64,000 nt of DNA. Source: Polaribacter butkevichii (GTDB taxonomy: Bacteria; Bacteroidota; Bacteroidia; Flavobacteriales; Flavobacteriaceae). The translations under genes and the position numbers were made by a program. The notes under the pieces are model-generated. The model was not told where the DNA came from and ran no database searches. It saw only the letters and a program-made list of their open reading frames with translations. The stretch spans positions 2,499,001-2,563,000 of the forward strand of contig NZ_CP150661.1 in the NCBI RefSeq assembly GCF_038024105.1, read 5' to 3'. Below are positions 33,935 through 42,360 of the stretch, piece after piece (positions within the stretch are counted from its first letter, which is position 1; each line of letters starts with the position of its first letter).

Positions 33935-34010
33935 TTGTCACTTCGAAATATTGAGAAGTCTCATAACAGTGATACCACAAAATTGTGGTAACAAAAATTG
34001 TATCGAGATG
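33935..34010. repeat. Partial copy of the 96-bp element joined to other repeat end
   Basis: The left arm (TTGTCACTTCGAAATATTGA and the following GAAGTCTCATAACAGTGATA) repeats 33785-33822 with few changes. The right arm is missing and is replaced by a TACCACAA/TTGTGGTA hairpin and TATCGAGATG, the reverse complement of CATCTCGATA found at 38932. Confidence 0.6.
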
Positions 34011-34077
34011 TTTTTAATCCCTATCACCAGTTTATAAATTAGTTTTTCTATTTTTACCGATATAAATAAACAACTCC

Positions 34078-34854
34078 TTGATTTCTATAACAACTTCAGA
34101 AAATAAAAAAGTCTATTTTGCATCCGATCAACATTTTGGAGCACCAACGCCAGAAGCTAGTTTTCCTCGCGAAAAAAAGTTTGTTGCTTGGTTAGACGAA
34201 GTAAAAAAAGATGCAGAAGCTATTTTTTTATTAGGTGATTTATTCGACTTTTGGTTCGAGTATAAAACAGTTGTGCCAAAAGGTTTTGTTAGAGTTTTAG
34301 GTAAATTAGCCGAAATAAAAGATAGCGGAATTCCTATTTACTTTTTTATTGGTAATCATGATTTATGGATGAATGATTATTTCGAAAAAGAACTAAACAT
34401 ACCAATATATCATGAACCTCAAGAATTTTTAATCAACAATAAAAAGTTTTTAATTGGGCATGGAGATGGTTTAGGCCCTGGAGATCATGGTTACAAACGT
34501 ATGAAAAAAGTGTTTACATTTCCTTTATTTAAATGGATGTTTAGATGGTTACATCCAGACTTAGGTGTACGTTTAGGACATTATATGTCTGTAAAAAACA
34601 AACTAATTTCTGGGGATGATGATGCTAAATATTTAGGGGATGATAATGAATGGTTGGTACTGTATTGTAAAGAAAAACTAACCCAACAACATTACGATTA
34701 TTTTGTGTTTGGGCACAGACACCTTCCTTTAGAAATAAGTCTTAAACAAAATTCAACTTATATAAATCTAGGAGATTGGATTCAATATTTTACCTACGGA
34801 AAATTTAATGATTCCGAATTTAAACTGTTAAAATACAATAATAATTCCCTTTAA
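34078..34854 (+). CDS. lpxH: UDP-2,3-diacylglucosamine diphosphatase (LpxH-type)
   Basis: 258 residues from a TTG start; no in-frame ATG precedes the conserved N-terminus. Calcineurin-like metallophosphoesterase with ASDQHFG (metal ligands), GDLFDFWFEY, GNHDLWM, IGHGDGLGPGDHGYKR and FGHRHLPLE. In lipid A synthesis LpxH hydrolyses UDP-diacylglucosamine to lipid X and UMP at the inner membrane face. The Flavobacteria version is this length. Gene is separate from both neighbours. Confidence 0.9.
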   Translation: MISITTSENKKVYFASDQHFGAPTPEASFPREKKFVAWLDEVKKDAEAIFLLGDLFDFWFEYKTVVPKGFVRVLGKLAEIKDSGIPIYFFIGNHDLWMNDYFEKELNIPIYHEPQEFLINNKKFLIGHGDGLGPGDHGYKRMKKVFTFPLFKWMFRWLHPDLGVRLGHYMSVKNKLISGDDDAKYLGDDNEWLVLYCKEKLTQQHYDYFVFGHRHLPLEISLKQNSTYINLGDWIQYFTYGKFNDSEFKLLKYNNNSL

Positions 34855-34959
34855 ATTAAACAGAAACTTACGAAATCTTTAACCTACTTTTAACAAATAG
34901 CAATATGTTAAAATTGTAGCTTTGTTTTCGTAAAAAATAACACCTAATACAATATTACA

Positions 34960-35949
34960 ATGGATGTAGATGTAAGAGCTATTAATGAAAAAATAGAAAG
35001 AGAAAGTGCCTTTATAGACATTCTTACTTTAGAAATGAATAAAGTAATTGTTGGGCAAAAACAAATGATAGAAAGTTTGTTAATTGGCTTAATTGGTAAT
35101 GGACACATTTTGTTAGAAGGGGTTCCTGGATTGGCAAAAACATTAGCAATTAATACTTTGTCTAAAGCGGTACAAGCTAGTTTTAGTAGAGTACAATTTA
35201 CACCAGATTTATTACCTGCAGATGTTGTTGGAACCATGATTTACAACATGAAAGAAAATGGTTTCGAAATTAAAAAAGGACCTATTTTTGCAAACTTTGT
35301 GTTAGCAGATGAGATTAACAGAGCGCCAGCAAAAGTGCAATCTGCTTTATTAGAGGCAATGCAAGAACGCCAAATTACTATTGGTGATACTACTTTTAAA
35401 TTAGATGAGCCTTTCTTGGTAATGGCAACTCAAAACCCGGTAGAACAAGAAGGAACCTATCCTTTACCAGAAGCACAAGTAGATAGGTTTATGCTAAAAG
35501 TGGTAATTGATTATCCTAAATTACAAGACGAGCAAATTATTATGCGTCAAAATTTATCTGGCGGATTTTCAAAAGTAAATCCTGTAGTTTCTGTAGATCA
35601 AATTATAAGAGCAAGAGAAGTTGCTAACGAAGTGTATATGGATGAAAAAATTGAGAAATACATTCTTGATATCATCTTTGCAACTCGTTATCCTGAGAAA
35701 TACAACTTACCACAATTAAAAGATTTAATTAGTTTCGGTGCATCACCAAGGGGAAGTATTAACCTTGCAAAAGCTGCAAAATGTTATGCTTTCATCAAAA
35801 GAAGAGGGTATGTAATACCAGAAGATGTTAGAGCAGTTGTTTTTGATATTTTACGTCACAGAATAGGAATTACCTATGAAGCGGAAGCAGAAAACGTAAC
35901 TTCTGTAGACATTATCAATTCTATTATTAACGAGATTGAAGTACCATAG
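34960..35949 (+). CDS. MoxR-type AAA+ ATPase of the Bat operon
   Basis: 329 residues. Walker A GVPGLAKT (about 49-56), Walker B VLADEINRAP and the sensor segment MATQNPVEQEGTYPLPEAQV, with LPEAQVDRFMLK, all as in MoxR proteins (AAA_3). MoxR ATPases act as chaperones for assembly or metal insertion of partner proteins containing VWA domains, which are encoded downstream. First gene of the aerotolerance cluster; the DUF58 gene follows after about 96 bp. Confidence 0.95.
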   Translation: MDVDVRAINEKIERESAFIDILTLEMNKVIVGQKQMIESLLIGLIGNGHILLEGVPGLAKTLAINTLSKAVQASFSRVQFTPDLLPADVVGTMIYNMKENGFEIKKGPIFANFVLADEINRAPAKVQSALLEAMQERQITIGDTTFKLDEPFLVMATQNPVEQEGTYPLPEAQVDRFMLKVVIDYPKLQDEQIIMRQNLSGGFSKVNPVVSVDQIIRAREVANEVYMDEKIEKYILDIIFATRYPEKYNLPQLKDLISFGASPRGSINLAKAAKCYAFIKRRGYVIPEDVRAVVFDILRHRIGITYEAEAENVTSVDIINSIINEIEVP

Positions 35950-36045
35950 ATAGTTGGCAGTAAAAACAGTAGCAGTAGGCAGTTGCTTACTCATGTTTTA
36001 AAAAACCGATTCAATTACACGCTTCAACAATTAAACAATTACACG

Positions 36046-36915
36046 TTGCAAACTAAGGAGATACTTAAAAAAGTTCGTAAAATAGAAATTAAGACAAAGC
36101 GTTTGTCTAATGATATTTTTGGAGGTGAATACCATTCATCATTCAAAGGACGTGGTATGACTTTTTCTGAAGTAAGACAATACCAATTTGGCGATGATGT
36201 AAGAGCCATTGATTGGAATGTTACTGCGCGTTATAACGAACCTTATATAAAGGTTTTTGAAGAAGAGCGTGAGTTAACCATGATGCTTTTGGTAGATGTT
36301 TCTGGCTCTGAATTATTTGGTACATCAACGCAGTTTAAAAAAGATACTGTTACAGAAATTGCCGCTACATTAGCCTTTTCTGCCACGCAAAATAACGATA
36401 AAGTAGGTTTAATTTTATTTTCTGATGATGTAGAACTTTTTATCCCTCCTAAAAAAGGAAAAAGTCACGTTTTACGAATTATTAGAGAATTAATAGAATT
36501 TAAACCTAAAAGTAAAAAAACCAATATTGCTGCCGCTTTAAAATTTTTATCTAGTGTGATGAAAAAAAGAGCCATTGTTTTTATGTTATCAGATTTTATG
36601 GATGATGATTACGAAAAAACATTAAAAATTGCGGCAAATAAACATGACTTAACAGGAATTAGAATTTTTGATAAACATGATGAGGAAATTCCTAATTTAG
36701 GGATGGTACCAATGTTAGATTCAGAAACTAGAGAAGTTAAGCTGATAAATACAGCATCGAAATCTGTAAGAACAAGCTACAAAGCAAACGCACTACGTTT
36801 AACAGATTATTATATAAACATGTTTAAAAGAAGCGGTGCTGGTGCTGTAAATGCTAGAGTTGATGAAAACTATGTGAAAAAATTACTAGGTTATTTTAAA
36901 CATAAAGGAAGATAG
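36046..36915 (+). CDS. DUF58 protein of the Bat operon
   Basis: The frame opens from a TTG at 35983, but the conserved start of this family (EILKKVRKIEIKTKRLSNDI) follows directly after a second TTG at 36046, so I use that one (289 residues). The sequence between looks like spacer DNA and includes GGCAGT-rich repeats. The body contains FKGRGMTFSEVRQY, DWNVTARYNEPYIK and a VWA-like LLVDVSGSELFG with DxSxS. DUF58 proteins regularly follow MoxR and are thought to be its substrate or partner. Confidence 0.88.
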   Translation: MQTKEILKKVRKIEIKTKRLSNDIFGGEYHSSFKGRGMTFSEVRQYQFGDDVRAIDWNVTARYNEPYIKVFEEERELTMMLLVDVSGSELFGTSTQFKKDTVTEIAATLAFSATQNNDKVGLILFSDDVELFIPPKKGKSHVLRIIRELIEFKPKSKKTNIAAALKFLSSVMKKRAIVFMLSDFMDDDYEKTLKIAANKHDLTGIRIFDKHDEEIPNLGMVPMLDSETREVKLINTASKSVRTSYKANALRLTDYYINMFKRSGAGAVNARVDENYVKKLLGYFKHKGR

Positions 36916-36934
36916 TAACGTAGTTACCCTAAAA

Positions 36935-37852
36935 ATGAAAAAACAAATACTTTACATACTACTATTTATTTCTACCATAGGTTTTGCACAAAACCCAATG
37001 GTAAAAGCAGAAATAGATACCACCAATATTAGAATTGGTGAACAGTTTCAATTAAAAATTACGGTAGATGAAACTCAGAATGTTATCGTACCTAAATTAC
37101 ATTTAAAAGGTTTAGAGGTAATAGATTCTACCCAAGTAGATACTATTAAAAATTCTTTAATCAGAAAGTATATTTTAACTGGTTTTGATAGTGGTGCATT
37201 TTACATTCCGCAACAACAAATATTTGTAAAGAACCAAGCATTTTTAACAGATTCTCTATTAGTAAATGTAGCTACAATTGCTATTGACACAACTAAGGTG
37301 AAGAAATTTCCTATTAAATCTATTAAAAGCGAACCTTATACTTTTGATGATTTTAAAATATACGTTTACATACTTTTAGCTGCTTTGGCAATTATAGGTT
37401 TCTGGATTTACTGGTTTGTTATTAGAAAACGAAAAGAAGAGGAAGAAGAACCAACTTACAGAGCATTACCGCCTTACGAAGAAGCTATTTATAGGCTAAA
37501 TGAATTAGACGAAAAATTATTGTGGCAAAACAATAAAGTAAAAGAATATTATTCTGAATTAACCGAAATTGTTCGTGGTTATATAGAACGAGAATTAAAG
37601 GTACCTGCATTAGAAAAAACAACTGACGAAGTTTTAGATATGTTAAAAGATTTTAAAGATGCAGAAACAATTCAGACCTCAGAAGACACCATTAAAAAGT
37701 TAAAAGCGTTATTACAAGAAGCAGATTTGGTGAAATTTGCAAAATCGAAACCTTTAGCTATAGAAATTGAAGAAGACAGAAAAGACGCACAAGACATTGT
37801 GAGTAATTTAAAACCTAAACCAATTATTGAAGAAAATGATGAATTGGAGTAA
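36935..37852 (+). CDS. BatD-like membrane protein, shorter paralogue
   Basis: 305 residues. Signal peptide (MKKQILYILLFISTIGFAQ), then a periplasmic beta-rich domain (about 20-135), one membrane segment (IYVYILLAALAIIGFWIYWF) and a charged helical cytoplasmic tail (EEAIYRLNELDEKL, EIVRGYIERELKVPALEKTT). This order resembles the larger BatD at 43343 and DUF4381 proteins. It stands between the DUF58 and BatA genes and overlaps the latter by 14 bp, so it is part of the complex. Confidence 0.75.
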   Translation: MKKQILYILLFISTIGFAQNPMVKAEIDTTNIRIGEQFQLKITVDETQNVIVPKLHLKGLEVIDSTQVDTIKNSLIRKYILTGFDSGAFYIPQQQIFVKNQAFLTDSLLVNVATIAIDTTKVKKFPIKSIKSEPYTFDDFKIYVYILLAALAIIGFWIYWFVIRKRKEEEEEPTYRALPPYEEAIYRLNELDEKLLWQNNKVKEYYSELTEIVRGYIERELKVPALEKTTDEVLDMLKDFKDAETIQTSEDTIKKLKALLQEADLVKFAKSKPLAIEIEEDRKDAQDIVSNLKPKPIIEENDELE

Positions 37853-38843
37853 TTTTGAATTTCATAGTCCGGGTTTTTTGTGGCTGTTAGCAATCATACC
37901 ATTATTAGCAATTTGGCACTTTTTTATGCGTAAAAAAGATGCCGCAGTTTTAACAATGCCTAGTATAAAAGGTTTTAATACAGACTCTCTTTTATCTAAA
38001 TTAAAACCCGCTTTATATCTTTTAAGACTATTCGCCTTGGCAGCAATTATTATTGCCTTGGCAAGACCAAGAAACGTTGCTGTAAGTAAAAAAACAAAAA
38101 CGAATAAAGGGATAGATATTGTTATGGCCATTGATGTTTCTGCAAGTATGTTGGCTAGAGATTTAGAACCAAACAGACTAGAGGCTCTTAAAAAAGTAGC
38201 TATAGATTTTGTAGATAGAAGACCTAACGACAGAATAGGAATTGTAGTTTACGCCGGAGAGAGTTTTACACAAACACCAATTACAAGCGATAAAGGGATT
38301 GTAAAACGTACTATTTCTGAATTAAAATGGGGACAATTAGAAGGCGGAACTGCCATAGGAATGGGCTTAGGTTCTGCAGTTAACAGATTAAAAGAAAGTA
38401 CCGCAAAAAGTAAGGTTATCATTTTACTAACCGATGGTGTAAATAACTCAGGAAACATAGATCCTAGAACTGCTACAGAACTAGCCAAAGAATTAAACAT
38501 TAAAACCTACACCATAGGAATTGGAACAAACGGAATGGCAGATTTTCCTTATAGTAGAGATCCTAGAACTGGTAATTTACAATTTAGAAAGCTACCAGTA
38601 GAAATTGATGAAGAGTTACTAAAAGAAATTGCCACAGAAACACAAGGAAAATACTTTAGAGCAACAGACAACGAGTCGTTAAAAGAAATTTATGATGAAA
38701 TTGACAAGCTTGAAAAAACAAAAATAGAAGAATTTAAGTATTACAATTATCAAGAAAAATATAGAATTTTTGTCTTTTTAGGACTAGGATTCTTATTGTT
38801 AGAATTCTTGTTAAGAAATACCATCTTTAAATCGTTTATTTAA
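37839..38843 (+). CDS. batA: BatA, VWA-domain membrane protein
   Basis: I use the ATG at 37839 (334 residues) instead of a TTG at 37827, because MNWSNFEFHSPGFLWLL is the usual family start. Two N-terminal membrane segments and one at the end (IFVFLGLGFLLLEFLL) flank a VWA domain with MIDAS motif DVSASM, then TPITSDKGIVKRTI and LLTDGVNNSGN. The protein probably forms a periplasmic or membrane complex with BatB. Function in aerotolerance was described for the Bacteroides Bat cluster; the biochemical role is still unclear. Confidence 0.9.
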   Translation: MNWSNFEFHSPGFLWLLAIIPLLAIWHFFMRKKDAAVLTMPSIKGFNTDSLLSKLKPALYLLRLFALAAIIIALARPRNVAVSKKTKTNKGIDIVMAIDVSASMLARDLEPNRLEALKKVAIDFVDRRPNDRIGIVVYAGESFTQTPITSDKGIVKRTISELKWGQLEGGTAIGMGLGSAVNRLKESTAKSKVIILLTDGVNNSGNIDPRTATELAKELNIKTYTIGIGTNGMADFPYSRDPRTGNLQFRKLPVEIDEELLKEIATETQGKYFRATDNESLKEIYDEIDKLEKTKIEEFKYYNYQEKYRIFVFLGLGFLLLEFLLRNTIFKSFI

Positions 38844-38931
38844 AGTGCTCTATTTTTTTTAAAGCTTGTACGTATTTACAAAATAAGGTTAGAAAACACA
38901 GTATTAAATAGTTGTATCTAGAATAGAATAA

Positions 38932-38978
38932 CATCTCGATACAAATTTGATAAAAAATCAAATTCACTCGATGTGACA
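38932..38978. repeat. Dispersed hairpin repeat inside the Bat operon
   Basis: CATCTCGATACAAATTTGAT is followed by a loop and TCAAATTCACTCGATGTGAC, so the centre folds into an AATTTGA/TCAAATT hairpin. Related pieces occur at 33671-33705 and, reversed, at 34001-34010. It lies in the 163-bp gap between batA and batB. Confidence 0.65.
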
Positions 38979-39006
38979 GAGTGAATAAAAATTACAAGAC
39001 CAAACA

Positions 39007-40053
39007 ATGTATAAAATTGAAGAACCAATTTATTTTTCCCTACTAATAATCGTTCCAGCAATGATTGTTGTTTTCTTGTTGGTTTTATGGTGGAAAAAAA
39101 GAACACAACGTAAATTTTCTGATTTAAATTTACTAAAAAAATTAGCACCAAATTCATCAACATTTAAATCGGTTTTAAAACTGGTATTTTTACTTTTAGG
39201 AATTACATTTTTAATAATTGCTTTGGTAAACCCTAAAATGGGAACCAAATTAAAAACGGTAAAAAGAGAAGGTGTAGATATTGTTTTTGCCTTAGATGTT
39301 TCTAAAAGTATGTTGGCAGAAGATATTGCGCCTAACCGATTAGAAAAAGCAAAACAAATTATCTCTAAAACAATAGATCAATTAGGGTCTGATAGAGTGG
39401 GAATTATAATTTATGCAGGAAACGCATATCCGCTTTTACCTATTACTACAGATCATGCAGCGGCAAATATGTTTTTGCAAAACGCAAATCCAGATATGGT
39501 TTCTAGCCAAGGAACAGATATAAATGGAGCCTTAGAATTAGCCAAAACATATTATAATAATGACGAACAAACCAATCGTTTTTTAGTAATTATATCTGAT
39601 GGAGAAGATCATCAAGAAGAAACAAAACAAGTTGCTAAGAATTTAGCAAACGAGGGCATTAAAATTTACACCATTGGTGTAGGATTAGAAAAAGGAGCAC
39701 CTATACCTATGCGCGTAAATGGCTCTATGATTGGCTATAAAAAAGACAACAAAGGAGAAACTGTTATTACCAAGCGAATGCCAGATGTTTTACAAGGTAT
39801 TGCAGATGCTGCCGATGGAAATTACATTGATGGTAATGTTACAGAAAGACCGGTTAAGGTTATTGCTGATGTGATTGCAAATGCTGAAAAAAGCGAATTT
39901 GAAACCAAACAATTCTCTGATTACAAAGACCAATTTCAGTGGTTTTTAGCCATCGGTTTACTATTTTTATTGATTGATATTTTCTTATTTGATAAGAAAA
40001 CAAAATGGTTACGAAAAGTAGATTTGTTTAATGAAGAAAAAACAAATAAATAA
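39007..40053 (+). CDS. batB: BatB, VWA-domain membrane protein
   Basis: 348 residues. Two N-terminal membrane segments (SLLIIVPAMIVVFLLVLWW and VLKLVFLLLGITFLIIALV), VWA domain with MIDAS motif DVSKSM (about 96-101), then LLPITTDHAAANMFL and VIISDGEDHQEE, and a final membrane segment (FLAIGLLFLLIDIFLF). Closely related to BatA in layout and in phrases such as EDIAPNRLEKAK. It ends the first half of the Bat cluster; a terminator follows 55 bp later. Confidence 0.92.
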   Translation: MYKIEEPIYFSLLIIVPAMIVVFLLVLWWKKRTQRKFSDLNLLKKLAPNSSTFKSVLKLVFLLLGITFLIIALVNPKMGTKLKTVKREGVDIVFALDVSKSMLAEDIAPNRLEKAKQIISKTIDQLGSDRVGIIIYAGNAYPLLPITTDHAAANMFLQNANPDMVSSQGTDINGALELAKTYYNNDEQTNRFLVIISDGEDHQEETKQVAKNLANEGIKIYTIGVGLEKGAPIPMRVNGSMIGYKKDNKGETVITKRMPDVLQGIADAADGNYIDGNVTERPVKVIADVIANAEKSEFETKQFSDYKDQFQWFLAIGLLFLLIDIFLFDKKTKWLRKVDLFNEEKTNK

Positions 40054-40608
40054 CCTAAGTTACTTCTAAAAAAGACACAATTTTATCAACTAAAATTACA
40101 TAATATCAAAAGAGCCGATTAAGTTTTAATCGGCTCTTTTGGTGTGAACCCATAAAATTTCAGTTTTAAAACCCTCTTTCCTCCTATTTTTTCATCAACA
40201 GAAAAAACTAATAAAACAGATTCAATAAGAAAGTATTCTTTGCTAATAAAGTTGATATAGCTTCTAAATATCAATCCAAATTTATGTATTATAGTTATAT
40301 CTAAATTCTTATTTCCATCCATAAAAAACTCCCAAAACTTAAAAACAACCTTCTATTTTTTTAAATCTAGTTTCAATTATCAATTGGTAGCTGCTACCTA
40401 TACTTTTTTACAAGGGTTCAACTATCAAAAACCACAATAAAAAAAAAGTAATCTGCACAACAATAAGGTATATATTTTACACACCAAGTGGGTAAAAATT
40501 ACACATAAAAACACACTAAAAACTTATAAACACCAGTAAATAGGCACTTATTTCTAACGGCACGCAAATTGGTTTAGATGTATACACAAGATCTAAATAA
40601 TTTTTAAA
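40054..40608. other. Gene-free stretch between batB and the glycosyltransferase gene
   Basis: It contains the terminator at 40108-40140 and otherwise A/T-rich sequence without conserved coding frames. A 67-codon open frame on the minus strand (40119-40322) ends inside the terminator stem and is not accepted as a gene. Confidence 0.65.
40108..40140. terminator. Terminator after batB
   Basis: AAAAGAGCCGATTAA and TTAATCGGCTCTTTT form a perfect 15-bp stem around gtt, with A and T tracts at both ends. It closes the moxR-to-batB transcription unit. Confidence 0.93.
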
Positions 40609-42003
40609 ATGAAATCAGCAACCTTTAATTTAAAATTACAGAATAACAAATTTTCTATAGAAAATAAGAAAACCTCTCCAATTAATTATAGAGCTCTTAT
40701 TATTCTTGTAAGTTCATTTGTTATAATGATTGGCGCTGCTTATTCCGTTTATGTATTACAAGATGATTTTTCAAAATTTAATTTTAATAGATTAAATAAC
40801 AATTTTGGATTTCTATTTTTTACACTAGCAGCTGCACTATTTGTCTTTGGAGCAATGACTTTTATTTACGATGTATACTTGTACTTTAAATACAAACCAA
40901 TTGCCTCTGTAAGTGATAACGAACTCCCTACTGTTACAGTAATTGTACCTGCATATAACGAAGGAAAACAAGTTTGGGCTACGCTAGAAAGTTTAGCCAA
41001 AAGCGATTATCCAAAAGAAAAATTACAATTACTATCTATTGATGATGGTAGTAAAGACGATACTTGGTATTGGATGAAAGAAGCTAAAAGAATTTTAGGA
41101 GATCAAGTAACCATAATGCAACAACCTAAAAACATGGGTAAAAGACACGCATTGTACCGTGGTTTTCATATGGGTACGGGAGAAGTTTTTGTAACGGTAG
41201 ATAGTGATTCTATTGTAAAAAAGGATACCCTTCGTAATTTAGTAAGTCCAATAGTTACAGATAAAAAATGTGGTGCTGTAGCAGGTAACATTCAGGTGTT
41301 GAATAATAAAAAAGCCTTGTTGCCAAAAATGCTAAATGTTAGTTTTGTAATGAGTTTCGAATTTAAACGATCTGCAGAAAGCAGTTTAAATTCTGTTTTA
41401 TGCACTCCTGGAGCATTAGCGGCTTACAAAGCAACTGCCGTATTTGCATGTTTACCAGAATGGATCGATCAAAAATTTATGGGGAAAGCTTCGGATATTG
41501 GTGAAGATAGAGCCTTAACCAATATGATTTTAAAACAAGGTTACAGCGTGTTATTTCAAAAAAACGCCTATGCCTATACAAATGTACCAGAAGACTATAC
41601 GGGCTTGTATAAAATGTTTATTAGATGGGGCAGAAGTAATGTTAGAGAAAACATTGCCATGTATAAATATGTTTTTACCAATTTTAAAGAAGGTAGCAAA
41701 TTTGGATCGAGATTGTTATTTGTTACGCAATCAATAAAAATGATAATGTCTTACCCTTTTTTAATATTCATGTTCTATTTCGTCTTAACACATCCCGTTT
41801 TATTTATAAGTTCTACACTATTAAGTATTTTAATATTCTCTACATTCCCTGTATTATTTTACTCAAAAAAATATGATTTAAAAGAAGCTTTGTGGGCATA
41901 CTCGTACAGTATTTTATACACCTTCGGATTATTCTGGATTACTCCATATGCAATTGCAACAGCAGGTAAAAGTGGTTGGTTAACTCGTGAACTAGCCGCA
42001 TAA
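40609..42003 (+). CDS. Membrane glycosyltransferase family 2
   Basis: 464 residues. Two N-terminal membrane segments (about 28-52 and 67-93), then a GT2 catalytic domain: VTVIVPAYNEGKQVWATLES, SIDDGSKDDTW, VTVDSDSIV (DxD), the acceptor-site GEDRALT and FIRWGRSNVREN in place of the QxxRW motif of processive enzymes. Three or four membrane segments follow. The closest pattern is hyaluronan/chitin synthase-like enzymes that polymerise and export a polysaccharide. The gene is isolated, with terminators on both sides, and separates batB from batC; no other polysaccharide genes are nearby. Confidence 0.88.
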   Translation: MKSATFNLKLQNNKFSIENKKTSPINYRALIILVSSFVIMIGAAYSVYVLQDDFSKFNFNRLNNNFGFLFFTLAAALFVFGAMTFIYDVYLYFKYKPIASVSDNELPTVTVIVPAYNEGKQVWATLESLAKSDYPKEKLQLLSIDDGSKDDTWYWMKEAKRILGDQVTIMQQPKNMGKRHALYRGFHMGTGEVFVTVDSDSIVKKDTLRNLVSPIVTDKKCGAVAGNIQVLNNKKALLPKMLNVSFVMSFEFKRSAESSLNSVLCTPGALAAYKATAVFACLPEWIDQKFMGKASDIGEDRALTNMILKQGYSVLFQKNAYAYTNVPEDYTGLYKMFIRWGRSNVRENIAMYKYVFTNFKEGSKFGSRLLFVTQSIKMIMSYPFLIFMFYFVLTHPVLFISSTLLSILIFSTFPVLFYSKKYDLKEALWAYSYSILYTFGLFWITPYAIATAGKSGWLTRELAA

Positions 42004-42070
42004 ATAGATTAAGAATTAAGGACAAAACAACCTTTGTAAACATCGGTTAAAGAAGTAACCCCTAATTCTA

Positions 42071-42111
42071 TTGATGAACAGTAAATACTATTTATTGTTC
42101 ATCAATTTTTT
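42071..42111 (+). terminator. Terminator of the glycosyltransferase gene
   Basis: TTGATGAACAGTAAATA pairs with TATTTATTGTTCATCAA over 17 bp with one G-T wobble, and six T follow. Very clear intrinsic terminator. Confidence 0.92.
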
Positions 42112-42317
42112 GTTTATAGGTGTTTTATGCAAAGCCATACAAAAACACCTACCTTTTTAGGTAACTGACAGCAAACAACATACCCCAACTACAACCCTAA
42201 AAAAACTTTAGTTTTATAGATTATAAAGGTCTTTTAACTAAAAAAGAATGTAATTTTTACACTGTATAAATTATTAAAAATAACAACTTATTAACAAAAT
42301 ACTTTTTTTGAATGCCT

Positions 42318-42325
42318 TACTTTTG
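42318..42325 (+). promoter_or_regulatory. -7 box of the batCDE unit
   Basis: TACTTTTG, a good TAnnTTTG match, lies 35 bases before the batC start. It supports separate transcription of batCDE from the first half of the cluster. No TTTG at the expected distance. Confidence 0.55.
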
Positions 42326-42360
42326 TAATCATTAATTTTTATGAAAAATGATACAGAATT

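Larger units (their letters stand above)
33643..34077. other. Spacer filled with dispersed-repeat fragments
   Basis: No gene is visible in these 435 bases. Four repeat pieces are stacked here: 33671-33705, a right-end fragment near 33735-33749 (ATGACAAAACTGG), the full palindromic unit 33783-33878 and a partial copy at 33935-34010. This suggests a site where small non-coding elements accumulate. Confidence 0.75.
42004..42360. other. Spacer between glycosyltransferase and batC
   Basis: It holds the glycosyltransferase terminator, the -7 box of the second Bat unit and a seven-codon frame that overlaps the batC start codon. No further gene is visible. Confidence 0.6.

Noticed and set aside
40119..40322. 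67-codon open frame on the minus strand
   Set aside because: Its end lies in the stem of the batB terminator, no family is recognisable and its codons are A/T-driven; probably chance.
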